Source of the DNA: Pseudoxanthomonas daejeonensis
Lineage (GTDB): Bacteria; Pseudomonadota; Gammaproteobacteria; Xanthomonadales; Xanthomonadaceae
NCBI RefSeq assembly: GCF_010093205.1
Contig: NZ_PDWN01000006.1
Coordinates: 62,001-126,000 of the forward strand
Length of the DNA: 64,000 nucleotides
Direction: 5' to 3'
Part shown: positions 26,742-35,130 of the stretch, one piece after another
Layout: each line of letters starts with the position of its first letter
Numbering within the stretch: the first letter of the stretch is position 1
Program-made: the position numbers and the translations under genes
Notes under the pieces: model-generated
What the model was told of the DNA's origin: nothing
The model's input: only the letters and a program-made list of their open reading frames with translations
The model's database searches: none

Positions 26742-27317
26742 TCACCAAATCATGTATAGCAACATGACATATGCGTTTATCGTTCCATGAACGATCACGC
26801 AATGCGCCGTTTTAGCCTTAAACGTGTAGCGCAACCAACATAGTGTTATTGACACGATGAAGGCCCAGATCATTACGCCCTTATGGGCATAAGCAAATAG
26901 AACAGAGACGACGAGAGTGGAAACCAATCGACCAAGCAGTCCATCGATAGAGTGCAAGAGCAAATGACGAACCAACTTCTCTTCAAACCAAGGCGTCACG
27001 ACTAAGATCCCGAGCACTGGAAGGATCACCATCCACTGCCAATCGAAACTCGAAGAGTGAGTGGTCCAAATCCAGAACCCGAACGTCCACACTGCGCAAA
27101 GTCCGAGGGAAGTTAACGACAGCACCCGTAGGGCGCGATGCCCCCAACCAAGTCCAGGGTCGGATTCTGGAAATATACGTACGAGAGCGAGCGTAATGAG
27201 CAGCTGGGCAAGCGTTTCCACGCCAGGAATTCCTGCGTGCTTGCTGATGGCCGCTATAGCCATGTAGATGAACATGGATACAAAGAAGCCTACGAAGTAG
27301 TAGCCCTTCTCCGACAC
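26742..27317 (-). CDS. CPBP-family intramembrane protease, probable bacteriocin immunity or processing protein
   Basis: A 191-residue membrane protein. The start is the GTG at 27317, directly behind a consensus AGGAGG, rather than an ATG further upstream that would run back through a hairpin and the precursor 3' end. It has about six hydrophobic helices and the CPBP (CAAX protease/bacteriocin-processing) motifs EEKLVR (112-117), FAYAHKG with H145, and H177-x3-N181. CPBP proteins next to class II bacteriocin genes (for example in plantaricin and sakacin loci) confer self-immunity; maturation is an alternative. The gene is AT-richer than its surroundings, like the precursor. Confidence 0.85.
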   Translation of the reverse strand: MSEKGYYFVGFFVSMFIYMAIAAISKHAGIPGVETLAQLLITLALVRIFPESDPGLGWGHRALRVLSLTSLGLCAVWTFGFWIWTTHSSSFDWQWMVILPVLGILVVTPWFEEKLVRHLLLHSIDGLLGRLVSTLVVSVLFAYAHKGVMIWAFIVSITLCWLRYTFKAKTAHCVIVHGTINAYVMLLYMIW

Positions 27318-27337
27318 TTGTCCTCCTATAAAGGAAA

Positions 27338-27360
27338 GGGGAGGGTATTCAACCCTCCCC
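27338..27360 (-). terminator. Intercistronic hairpin between bacteriocin precursor and CPBP gene
   Basis: A perfect 9-bp stem (GGGGAGGGT with ACCCTCCCC, 5-base loop) lies six bases past the precursor stop. On the transcribed strand it is followed by TTTCCTTTATA, then the AGGAGG of the next gene. The weak T-tract suggests a partial terminator or 3' stabiliser that makes precursor mRNA more abundant than the exporter mRNA. Confidence 0.75.
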
Positions 27361-27366
27361 CTGCGC

Positions 27367-27561
27367 TCACCTTTCCAAAATTTTGGTGATGGTCCAGGCG
27401 CTTGTGCCAGGCGTATCAGCCATGGCATTCCATACATCCGTTGCTAGCTGCTTCCAGTCACTCGCCGAGCCCTCACACTTGACCCCGCTGGGAAAACCTG
27501 CGGCGCAAACAACTTCGGCACCTGAGACGCTATCGATCTCACCAACATTCAGACTACGCAT
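27367..27561 (-). CDS. Bacteriocin/microcin-like precursor with double-glycine-type leader
   Basis: A 64-residue peptide; the ATG at 27561 is preceded by AAGGAG at eight bases. Residues 1-15, MRSLNVGEIDSVSGA, fit the double-glycine leader pattern (M-x-x-L-x-x-x-E-I-x-x-V-S-G-G/A), with G14-A15 as the predicted C39 cleavage site. The mature 49-residue peptide has two cysteines, 4 and 14 (EVVC, GVKC), which could form a disulfide, and is slightly acidic (six Asp/Glu against four Lys/Arg), unlike most cationic bacteriocins. It heads the operon with CPBP protease, C39 exporter and HlyD adaptor. No family-level match is recalled for the mature part. A signalling peptide is an alternative. Confidence 0.82.
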   Translation of the reverse strand: MRSLNVGEIDSVSGAEVVCAAGFPSGVKCEGSASDWKQLATDVWNAMADTPGTSAWTITKILER

Positions 27562-27590
27562 GACATCCACTCCTTGGTTGTATGCATGTC

Positions 27591-27700
27591 GGGCCACCTT
27601 GGCCCGCACGGCCGGCTTGGCCGGCGTGCTAGCTATCGCATATCCGGACGTCCACCGGGATAGGAAGATCCCGCATCCTGGGGTCAGAATTCCCTGACCC
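27591..27700. other. Structured spacer between maeB and the bacteriocin operon
   Basis: Three inverted repeats lie here: GGGCC-ACCTT-GGCCC (27591-27605), GCAC-GCCGGC-TTG-GCCGGC-GTGC (27606-27629, one bulged base), and GGGTCA-GAATTCCC-TGACCC (27681-27700), the last just past the maeB stop and built from the dispersed-motif core. None has a T-run. The promoter of the bacteriocin operon should be in this gap, but no clear -35/-10 pair stands out. Confidence 0.55.
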
Positions 27701-27703
27701 GCA

Positions 27704-29998
27704 TCACCCCTTCCGCTCCCCCTCCATCTGCGCCCGGATCTGCGCATCGACCGCGGCGATGGCGGTCATGTTCAGCAGCCGGCGCGGGGTAGCGCTGGTG
27801 GTGAGGATGTGGACCGGCTTGCTGATGCCCATCAGGATCGGGCCGATGGCCACGCCCTCGGTGACCACGCGGACCATGTTGTAGGCGATGTTGGCCGCGT
27901 CCAGGTTGGGCAGCACGAACAGGTTGGCGCGGCCCTTCAAGGTGCTGTTGGGCATGATCTTCTGCCGCAGCAGTTCGTCCCAGGCCGTGTCGCCCTGCAT
28001 CTCGCCGTCGACGTTGAGCTTGGGCACGCGCTTGAGCAGCAGTTCGCGGACCTTGCGCATCTTCAGCGCGCCGGGGGTCTCGTGGCTGCCGAAGTTGGAG
28101 TGCGACAGCAACGCCACGCGCGGCTCGATCCCGAACAGCTTCAGGCGGTAGGCGGCCTGCAGGGTCGCCTCGGCGATCTGCTCGGCGGTCGGGTCGTCCT
28201 GCACGTGGGTGTCCAGGAAGAACCACACGCCCTGGTTGTTGATCACCCCGGTCATGGCCGCGGTGGACTGCACGCCTGGGTCCAGGCCGATCACGCTGCG
28301 CACGTAGCCCAGCTTCTTGTGGAAGCGGCCGACCACGCCGGTGAGCAGGGCGTCGGCTTCGCCGCGGGCGACCATCACCGAGCCGATCAGGGTCGGGCGC
28401 GAGCGCATCAGGTTCTTGGCCGCCTGCACGGTGACGCCGCGGCGCTCGGTGATGGCGTGGTAGTGCTGCCAGTAGTCGTTGAAGCGCGGGTCGTCGTCCT
28501 GGTTGGTGATCTCGAAGTCCACGCCGGCCTTCATGCGCAGGCCCAGGCGCTCGATCCGCGCCTCGATCACGTCCGGGCGGCCGATCAGGATCGGGAAGGC
28601 CACGCCTTCGTCGATCACCGTCTGCACCGCGCGCAGCACCACTTCCTCTTCGCCCTCGGCGTAGGCCACGCGCTTCTTGTCGGCGCGGGCCTTGTCGTAC
28701 ACCGGCTTCATCATCAGGCTGGTGCGGTAGACGAACTGGCCCAGCTTCTCGCGGTAGGCGGCCATGTCCTCGATCGGGCGCTCGGCAATGCCCGAGTCCA
28801 TCGCCGCCTGGGCCACGGCCGAGGACAGCTCGACCAGCAGGCGCGGGTCGAACGGGCGCGGGATCAGGTATTCGGCGCCGAAGCAGGGGATGTCGTCGCC
28901 GTAGGCGCTGCCCAGGTCCGAGGCCTCGCGCCGGGCCAGCGCGGCAATGGCCTGCACGCAGGCGACCTTCATCGCCTCGTTGATGCCGGTGGCGCCCACG
29001 TCCAGCGCGCCGCGGAACAGGTACGGGAAGCACAGCGCGTTGTTGACCTGGTTCGGGTAGTCCGAACGGCCGGTGGCGACGATCGCATCCGGGCGCACGC
29101 GCTTGGCGTCCTCGGGCAGGATCTCCGGGTATGGATTGGCCAGGGCCAGGATGATCGGGCGATCGGCCATGGTCGCGACCATTTCGGCCTTGAGCACGCC
29201 GCCGGCCGACAGGCCCAGGAAGATGTCGGCGCCGTTGACGATTTCCTCCAACGTGCGCGCATCGGTGTCGCGGGCGTAGCGCTGCTTGTCCGGGTCCAGG
29301 TCGGTGCGGCCGGAGTGGATCACGCCGCCGCGGTCGAACGCGGTGATGTTCTCCTTCTTCAGGCCCAGCGACACCAGCATGTCCACGCAGGAGACGCCGG
29401 CCGCGCCCATGCCGGTGGTGGCCAGCTTGACCTCGGCGATGTTCTTGCCGACCACGTGCAGCGCGTTGACCACCGCCGCACCGACGATGATCGCGGTGCC
29501 GTGCTGGTCGTCATGGAACACCGGGATGTTCATCCGCTCGCGCAGCTTGCGCTCCACGACGAAGCATTCCGGCGCCTTGATGTCTTCCAGGTTGATGCCG
29601 CCGAAGGTCGGCTCCAGGCTGGCGATGATGTCGACCAGCTTGTCCGGGTCGTTCTCGTTGATCTCGATGTCGAACACGTCGATGCCGGCGAACTTCTTGA
29701 ACAGCACGCCCTTGCCTTCCATGACCGGCTTGCTGGCCAGCGGGCCGATGTTGCCCAGGCCCAGCACCGCGGTGCCGTTGGTGACCACGGCGACCAGGTT
29801 GCCCCGGGCCGTCAGCTCGCTGACCTGCTTGGGGTCTTCGACGATCGCCTCGCAGGCGTAGGCCACGCCGGGGGAGTAGGCCAGCGCCAGGTCGCGCTGG
29901 GTCAGCATCGCCTTGGTCGGGGCGACCTTGATCTTGCCCGGGCGCGGATGGCGGTGGTAGTCGAGGGCGGCCTGCTTGAAGTCTTCTTGTTCGGACAT
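27704..29998 (-). CDS. maeB: NADP-dependent malic enzyme with phosphotransacetylase-like domain
   Basis: A 764-residue MaeB that oxidatively decarboxylates malate to pyruvate, supplying NADPH. The N-terminal catalytic half contains [27 protein letters not shown], the metal/substrate region [15 protein letters not shown] and [11 protein letters not shown], and an NAD(P)-binding motif [11 protein letters not shown]. From about residue 430 a phosphotransacetylase-like domain follows, common to gram-negative MaeB and thought to be regulatory (acetyl-CoA binding). The start is the MSEQEDF ATG at 29998; a longer frame to 30121 is less likely. The gene precedes the bacteriocin operon on the same strand. 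Confidence 0.96.
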   Translation of the reverse strand: MSEQEDFKQAALDYHRHPRPGKIKVAPTKAMLTQRDLALAYSPGVAYACEAIVEDPKQVSELTARGNLVAVVTNGTAVLGLGNIGPLASKPVMEGKGVLFKKFAGIDVFDIEINENDPDKLVDIIASLEPTFGGINLEDIKAPECFVVERKLRERMNIPVFHDDQHGTAIIVGAAVVNALHVVGKNIAEVKLATTGMGAAGVSCVDMLVSLGLKKENITAFDRGGVIHSGRTDLDPDKQRYARDTDARTLEEIVNGADIFLGLSAGGVLKAEMVATMADRPIILALANPYPEILPEDAKRVRPDAIVATGRSDYPNQVNNALCFPYLFRGALDVGATGINEAMKVACVQAIAALARREASDLGSAYGDDIPCFGAEYLIPRPFDPRLLVELSSAVAQAAMDSGIAERPIEDMAAYREKLGQFVYRTSLMMKPVYDKARADKKRVAYAEGEEEVVLRAVQTVIDEGVAFPILIGRPDVIEARIERLGLRMKAGVDFEITNQDDDPRFNDYWQHYHAITERRGVTVQAAKNLMRSRPTLIGSVMVARGEADALLTGVVGRFHKKLGYVRSVIGLDPGVQSTAAMTGVINNQGVWFFLDTHVQDDPTAEQIAEATLQAAYRLKLFGIEPRVALLSHSNFGSHETPGALKMRKVRELLLKRVPKLNVDGEMQGDTAWDELLRQKIMPNSTLKGRANLFVLPNLDAANIAYNMVRVVTEGVAIGPILMGISKPVHILTTSATPRRLLNMTAIAAVDAQIRAQMEGERKG

Positions 29999-30118
29999 CG
30001 TATCGGTGCTCGGGCTCGGGTGGCGCTGGGCGCACGGGAATGGGCCGATTCTAACCGTGGCGCGGCACGGCGGTCCCGATCCGCAGGTGCCCCCGCCCCT
30101 GCAGGCGCGATGCAGCCG

Positions 30119-30135
30119 CATAGCCGGCAGCTATG
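30119..30135. promoter_or_regulatory. Inverted repeat CATAGC-N5-GCTATG, candidate LysR-type site
   Basis: A perfect 6-5-6 inverted repeat (CATAGCCGGCAGCTATG) lies between maeB and the divergent D-aminoacylase gene, 113 bases before the latter's start. Two sites of the same spacing and core occur at 38001 and 38063, in the other divergent promoter region of the island that also encodes a LysR regulator. Confidence 0.55.
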
Positions 30136-30248
30136 GACGACTCGCATCTTTTCGGTATCCGGACGCAGCCGGCCTGTCGATGATGGGTTCGCACGATGCG
30201 GCATGAAGCCCGCGATGTGTTTCCACCCCCGTGAATCCAAGGTTGCCA

Positions 30249-31859
30249 ATGGGTCCCTGCTCGCGTCCCTCCCTCGTCCTGGCCCTGTTCGCCGGAATCG
30301 CCGTCCTTGCGCCGGCCGGTGCGCGTGAAACCGCCGATCTGGCGATCGTCGGCGGCCGCGTCCACGACGGCGGCACCGGTCCGTCCCGCATCGGCGACGT
30401 GGTGGTCCGCGACGGCCGGATCGTCGCCGTCGGCGCCGGCGCCGCGCGTGGCTACGAAGCGGCCCGGGTGATCGACGCGCACGGAAAGGTGGTGGCCCCC
30501 GGTTTCATCGACCCGCATACCCATCCCAACACCTACATCCGCTCGGAAGTGGCGGCCGAGCGCCGCGCCTTGCCTTGGCTGTTCCAGGGCGTGACCACGA
30601 TCGGCATTGGCGTGGATGGCGGAGGCAACCCGCGCGTGGCCGACCAACGCGCCTGGTTCGAACAGCGCGGCGTGGGCGTGAACCTGGTGGCCTTCGTCGG
30701 CTTCGGCCCGGTCCGGCGCGAAGTGCTGGGCGAATCCGCCCGCGCGCCGGATGCCGCCGAACTGGCACGGATGGAGGCGCTTGTGGCCCAGGGCATGTGC
30801 GAGGGCGCGTTCGGCTTCTCCACGGGCCTGTTCTACGCGCCGCAGAGTTTCGCCAGCAGCGCCGAGGTGATCGCGCTGGCCCGCCAGGCGGCGCGGCGCG
30901 GCGGCCTGTACGACACCCACCAGCGCGACGAATCGTCCTACGGCATGGGGCTGCTGGCTTCCACCGCCGAGGCCCTCGACATCGGCCGCCAGGCCGGCAT
31001 ACCCGTGCACTTCGCCCACCTGAAGGCATTGGGTGCCGACGTGCACGGCCAGGCACCGGCACTGGTCGCGATGATCGATGCCGCGCGCGCCGAAGGCATG
31101 GCCGTCACCGCCGACCAGTATCCATGGTTGGCTTCGGGCACCAGCCTGTCTGCCGCGGTGCTGCCGCGCTGGGCCCAGGATGGCGGTCGCCCGGCGCTGC
31201 TTCGGCGGCTGGCCGATCCCGGGCAATCCGCGCGCATCGCCGCCGAACTGCAGGCCAACCTCGACCGGCGCGGCGGCGCGGGAGCGATCCTGCTGACCTC
31301 CCCGGGCGCCCGCTGGCGCGGCCGCACGCTGGCGCAGATGGCCGAGTACTGGCGGGTCGATGCGGTGGAGGCGGCACTGCGCGTGATCCGCGGTGACGGG
31401 CTGCCCGACAGCCGTGCCGCCGAGTCCATCGCCTCCTTCAACATGAACGAGGACGACGTGCGACTGCTGATGCGGCAACCGTGGATGGTGACCAGCTCCG
31501 ACGGCACCGACGGTCACCCGCGCCAGTACGCCAGTTTCCCGGAGAAGTACGCGCGCTACGTGCGCGCCCAGGGCGTGATCGACCTGGATACCTTCATCCA
31601 CCGCTCCACCGGCCTGACCGCGCGGATCCTTGGCCTGGCCGACCGTGGGCGCCTGCAGCCCGGCGCCCATGCCGACGTGGTGGTGTTCGACCCGGAGGCG
31701 TATTCGCCCGGCGCCGACTATCTCGCCCCGCAGGAGCTGGCCCACGGTGTGGACGTGCTGCTGGTGAATGGCCGCCTGGCGATCGACGAGGGCCAGGCCA
31801 CCGATGCACTGGCCGGCCGCTTCCTGCGCCACGAGCCGACTCCGGGCGCGTGCCCATAA
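30249..31859 (+). CDS. Secreted N-acyl-D-amino-acid deacylase family amidohydrolase
   Basis: About 536 residues from the ATG at 30249 (AAGG upstream); a GTG at 30231 is an alternative start. A signal peptide (LVLALFAGIAVLAPAGA) implies periplasmic location. Amidohydrolase features are the beta-sandwich DLAIVGGRVHDGGTG, the metal motif GFIDPHTHPN, HFAHLKALG, and the late SSDGTDGHPRQY, as in D-aminoacylases. The second Zn-ligand Cys of classic D-aminoacylase (GNCGxS) is not obvious here, where the corresponding stretch reads VTTIGIGVDGGG, so specificity may differ. It precedes gltS by 38 bases and probably forms an operon with it. Expected products are D-amino acids or glutamate freed from N-acyl forms. 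Confidence 0.87.
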   Translation: MGPCSRPSLVLALFAGIAVLAPAGARETADLAIVGGRVHDGGTGPSRIGDVVVRDGRIVAVGAGAARGYEAARVIDAHGKVVAPGFIDPHTHPNTYIRSEVAAERRALPWLFQGVTTIGIGVDGGGNPRVADQRAWFEQRGVGVNLVAFVGFGPVRREVLGESARAPDAAELARMEALVAQGMCEGAFGFSTGLFYAPQSFASSAEVIALARQAARRGGLYDTHQRDESSYGMGLLASTAEALDIGRQAGIPVHFAHLKALGADVHGQAPALVAMIDAARAEGMAVTADQYPWLASGTSLSAAVLPRWAQDGGRPALLRRLADPGQSARIAAELQANLDRRGGAGAILLTSPGARWRGRTLAQMAEYWRVDAVEAALRVIRGDGLPDSRAAESIASFNMNEDDVRLLMRQPWMVTSSDGTDGHPRQYASFPEKYARYVRAQGVIDLDTFIHRSTGLTARILGLADRGRLQPGAHADVVVFDPEAYSPGADYLAPQELAHGVDVLLVNGRLAIDEGQATDALAGRFLRHEPTPGACP

Positions 31860-31897
31860 ACGATACTTCCCGTTCCGTTGCAGAGGTGACCTCCCAG

Positions 31898-33109
31898 ATG
31901 ATCGAACTGGATGCCGTCCAAACCGTGGCCTTCGGTGGCCTCGCGCTGTTCGCCGGCTATGCCTTGACGCGGGCGATCCCGGTGCTGCGCCGCTACAACC
32001 TGCCCGAACCTGTCCTCGGCGGCCTGTTGTTCGCCCTGCTCGCGTGGTGGGGCCAGAGCCGTGGCACCCAGTTCTACCAGCTCGATACTTCGCTGCAATC
32101 GCCGCTGATGATCGCCTTCTTCACCACCATCGGCGTCAACGCCAGCCTGTCGCTGCTCAAGGTCAGCGGCCGCCAGGTGGCGTTGTTCCTGCTGCTGGCC
32201 AGCGGTTTCGCAGTGATGCAGAACCTGGTGGGCATCGGCGTGGCCTCATTGTTCGGACTGCATCCGATGTTCGGCGTGCTGGCCGGCTCGGCCACGCTCA
32301 CCGGCGGTCCAGCGACCGGCCTGGCCTTCGCCCCGATGTTCGAGGCCGCGGGCCTGCAGGGCGCCGAGTCGATCGCGGTCACTGCCGCGATGGCCGGCAT
32401 CATCTGCGGCGGGGTGATCGGCGGGCCGGCGGTCACCGTGCTGATCCGTCGCTTCGGCATCGTCAATCACAACGCCGGCCGCCAGGCGCCCACCCCGGTC
32501 GCCGACGTGGTCAGCGGCAACGTGATCCACGAAGAGACTGATTCGGCGCGCGAGTTCAATGCGCTCAAGTGCATCGTCCTGCTGCTCCTGGCGATGTGGG
32601 CCGGGTCCTGGGTGGGCCGCGGTTTCCAGGCCCTGGGGCTGACCCTGCCGGCCTACATCGGCGCGATGCTGGTCGGCGCGGCGCTGCGCAACATCGACGA
32701 CTACACCGGCTGGCTGCGCCTGCCGGTGCACACCATCGAGCTGATCGGCAACGTCTGCCTGGCCTTGTTCCTGGCCGTGGCGCTGATGAACCTGCGCTTG
32801 TGGGAGCTGGCCGGCATGGGCCTGCCGCTGCTGGTCAACCTGGTGCTGCAGGTCGGGCTGGTGGCGCTGTTCGTGGCGCCGGTGTTCTGGCTGATGGGCC
32901 GCGACTACGACGCGGCGGTGATGGGAGGCGGCTTCATCGGCTTCATGCTCGGCACCACCGCCAACGCGATGGCGGTGATGCGTACCCTGGTCCAGCGCTA
33001 TGGCATCGCACCGCGCGCGTTCCTGGTGGCGCCGCTGGTCGGTGCGTTCTTCATCGATTTCAGCAACGCGCTGATCATCACCGGCTTCATCAACTTCTGG
33101 CCGCACTGA
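31898..33109 (+). CDS. gltS: Sodium/glutamate symporter
   Basis: A 403-residue inner-membrane protein of the ESS family, importing D/L-glutamate with Na+. It has around ten helices in two inverted halves, with the re-entrant glycine-rich loops LAGSATLTGGPATGLAFAP and GGGFIGFMLGTTANAMA characteristic of GltS. The ATG at 31898 follows GAGGTGACCTCCCAG. It lies directly behind the secreted deacylase gene and upstream of gamma-glutamyltransferase genes, so it probably takes up glutamate released in the periplasm. GltS accepts D-glutamate in E. coli, which suits this context. A GC-rich terminator follows at 33141. Confidence 0.95.
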   Translation: MIELDAVQTVAFGGLALFAGYALTRAIPVLRRYNLPEPVLGGLLFALLAWWGQSRGTQFYQLDTSLQSPLMIAFFTTIGVNASLSLLKVSGRQVALFLLLASGFAVMQNLVGIGVASLFGLHPMFGVLAGSATLTGGPATGLAFAPMFEAAGLQGAESIAVTAAMAGIICGGVIGGPAVTVLIRRFGIVNHNAGRQAPTPVADVVSGNVIHEETDSAREFNALKCIVLLLLAMWAGSWVGRGFQALGLTLPAYIGAMLVGAALRNIDDYTGWLRLPVHTIELIGNVCLALFLAVALMNLRLWELAGMGLPLLVNLVLQVGLVALFVAPVFWLMGRDYDAAVMGGGFIGFMLGTTANAMAVMRTLVQRYGIAPRAFLVAPLVGAFFIDFSNALIITGFINFWPH

Positions 33110-33140
33110 CCCGATCTTGCGCCGCACCTGGAAAGACGCA

Positions 33141-33166
33141 GGGCCCGCTTCTTCCGAAGCGGGCCC
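33141..33166 (+). terminator. Terminator-like hairpin after gltS
   Basis: GGGCCCGCTT (33141-33150) pairs perfectly with AAGCGGGCCC (33157-33166), followed by only TTT. It is 31 bases past the gltS stop, in a region convergent with the gamma-glutamyltransferase gene. The strong stem with a poor U-tract suggests a partly efficient terminator. Confidence 0.65.
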
Positions 33167-33304
33167 TTTGCCATGGGCCCATCCCCGCCCAGCGCGGTGA
33201 CGTGCCCCCGGCCCGGCGCGTGGCAACGCGTCGGGCCGATGCCCCGGGAACTTGACCGGGGAAGCCCGGCCAGCTCCCGTTTGCGAAAAACGGGGTAGCG
33301 ACGG

Positions 33305-35044
33305 CTACTGCGCGACCGCGCCGGCGCCCGGCCGGCGCGGGTCGGCGGCGCCTTCGATGCCGTCTTCACCGACCATGAGGATCTGGGTGCTGCCGATGGT
33401 CTCGCCGGTCTCGATGCGGTGGCCCAGGGCGCGCAGCAGGGCCAGCGTGTCCGGGCTGATGCCGCGCTCGACCTGGAGCGTGCCACTGCGCATGTCCTGG
33501 TGGATGCGCGGCTGGCTGGTGGCCTCGGCGATGTTCATGCCGAAGTCGACCACGTCGACGATGCTCTGCATCACCGTGCCCGGGATGGTGTTGCCGCCGG
33601 GGCTGCCGGTGACCATGCGCACCTTGCCATCGCGCAGGAGCAGCGTCGGCGACATGCTCGACACCGGGCGACGGCCTGCACCGATCACGTTGTTGGTCGC
33701 CCGCGAAGGATCGGTGGCCATGTCGCGCTGCGCCTGCAGCGAGAAGTTGCCGACCAGGTTGCCAAGCAGGAAACCGGTGCCTTCGGCCATCACCCCGGCG
33801 CCGAAGTCCGAGCCCACGGTATAGGTGTTGCTGACCGCATTTCCCTCCGCGTCGATCACCGAGAAGTGCGTGGTCGATGGACTCTCGTAGGGCATCGGAT
33901 CGCCGGCGGCCAGGGTGGTCGCATCCAGCGTGCGCTCCGGCGAGAACAGGACGAAGCGTTCGGCCGCGTAGGCCTTGGACGCCAGCGCGCGCGCAGGCAC
34001 CTGGACGAAGGCCGGATCGCCGGCATGGCGGGCGCGATCGGCCCAGGCCAGCTTGGTCGCTTCGGTCATCGCATGCAGTGCTGCCGCCGAGCCGGCGCCG
34101 TGCGCGCCCATGTCCACGTGCTCGAGCAGGTTGAGCATCTGCACGATGCTGGTACCGCCGCCGCTGGAAGGCGGCATGGTCACCACCGTGTGCCCGCGAT
34201 AGGTCGTGCTCAGCGGTTCGCGCTCCAGCGCGCGGTAGGCCTCCAGGTCGGCGCGGGTGATCAGCCCCCCGTGGCGCTGCATCGCCGCGACCAGCCGATC
34301 GGCGATCGGGCCGCGGTAGAACGCGTCCCCGCCGTGGCGCGCGATCTGCCGGAGCGACCAGCCCAGGTCGCGCTGGCGCAGGCGCTCGCCCGCGCGCAGG
34401 GCGCTGCCGTCCGGGTGCAGGAACACGTTCGCGCCCGCCTCGCTGCGCGCCAGGCGCTCGCGCCCCCAGTCCAGGGCGAAGGCTTCGTCGCGGGTCAGGA
34501 CCACGCCTTCCTCGGCCAGCCCGATCGCCGGCTGCACCAGCTTCGCCCAGGGCAGGCGCCCGTACTGGCGATGGGCCAGGGCCAGGCCGGCGACCGTGCC
34601 GGGTACGCCGGCGGCCATCCAGCCGGCCTTGTCGCCGCCGAGCTTGCCGTCGGCGTCGAAGAAGCGCTCCAGCGTGGCCGCCGCAGGCGCCACCGAGCGG
34701 TAGTCGATGGCCACGGTGCGGCCCTCGCCCGCCAGGTGCACGAGCATGTATCCGTCGCCACCGATGTTGCCGGCGCGGGGCAGCAGCACGGCCAGGGCGA
34801 AGGCAGTGGCCACCGCGGCATCGACCGCATTTCCGCCGTCGCGCAGCACCTGCGCGCCGATCGCGCTGGCGACCTCGTTCTGGCTGACCACCATGCCGCG
34901 CTCGCCATGCACCGGCTTGTGGATGGCCTCGTAGTTCAGCAGCTGCCGGGTCTGCGCCTGCAACGCGGCGGGGCTGGCCAACAGCGCGCACAGTGCCAGC
35001 GCGGCGCAACGTGCCAGCCCGGTACCCAGGACATGGAGATTCAT
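33305..35044 (-). CDS. ggt: Gamma-glutamyltransferase (periplasmic)
   Basis: A 579-residue proenzyme with a signal peptide (AALALCALLASPAALQA). Ggt cleaves gamma-glutamyl bonds, for example in glutathione, by hydrolysis or transfer. The autoprocessing/nucleophile site ESPSTTHFSVIDAEGNAVS places the catalytic Thr at residue 391. Substrate-binding features NTYTVGSDFGAG, GRRPVSSMSPTLL and TGSPGGNTIPGTV match the family. The ATG at 35044 has GGAGTAACGCG upstream. It is downstream of the TonB receptor gene on the same strand (86-base gap) and has a lipoprotein paralogue in the divergent direction at 38136. Context points to use of exogenous gamma-glutamyl compounds. Confidence 0.95.
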   Translation of the reverse strand: MNLHVLGTGLARCAALALCALLASPAALQAQTRQLLNYEAIHKPVHGERGMVVSQNEVASAIGAQVLRDGGNAVDAAVATAFALAVLLPRAGNIGGDGYMLVHLAGEGRTVAIDYRSVAPAAATLERFFDADGKLGGDKAGWMAAGVPGTVAGLALAHRQYGRLPWAKLVQPAIGLAEEGVVLTRDEAFALDWGRERLARSEAGANVFLHPDGSALRAGERLRQRDLGWSLRQIARHGGDAFYRGPIADRLVAAMQRHGGLITRADLEAYRALEREPLSTTYRGHTVVTMPPSSGGGTSIVQMLNLLEHVDMGAHGAGSAAALHAMTEATKLAWADRARHAGDPAFVQVPARALASKAYAAERFVLFSPERTLDATTLAAGDPMPYESPSTTHFSVIDAEGNAVSNTYTVGSDFGAGVMAEGTGFLLGNLVGNFSLQAQRDMATDPSRATNNVIGAGRRPVSSMSPTLLLRDGKVRMVTGSPGGNTIPGTVMQSIVDVVDFGMNIAEATSQPRIHQDMRSGTLQVERGISPDTLALLRALGHRIETGETIGSTQILMVGEDGIEGAADPRRPGAGAVAQ

Positions 35045-35130
35045 CGCGTTACTCCTGTATCGACTTGGGACGTATGACGCACGGCGGCGGCGGGGATCAC
35101 CCGCCGCCGCCGTGCAGGCTGCATCGCCGG

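Noticed and set aside
27809-30328. An 839-codon plus-strand frame opposite maeB
   Set aside because: Antisense shadow of a well-recognised malic enzyme; composition is repetitive H/V/R/Q and no motif is present.
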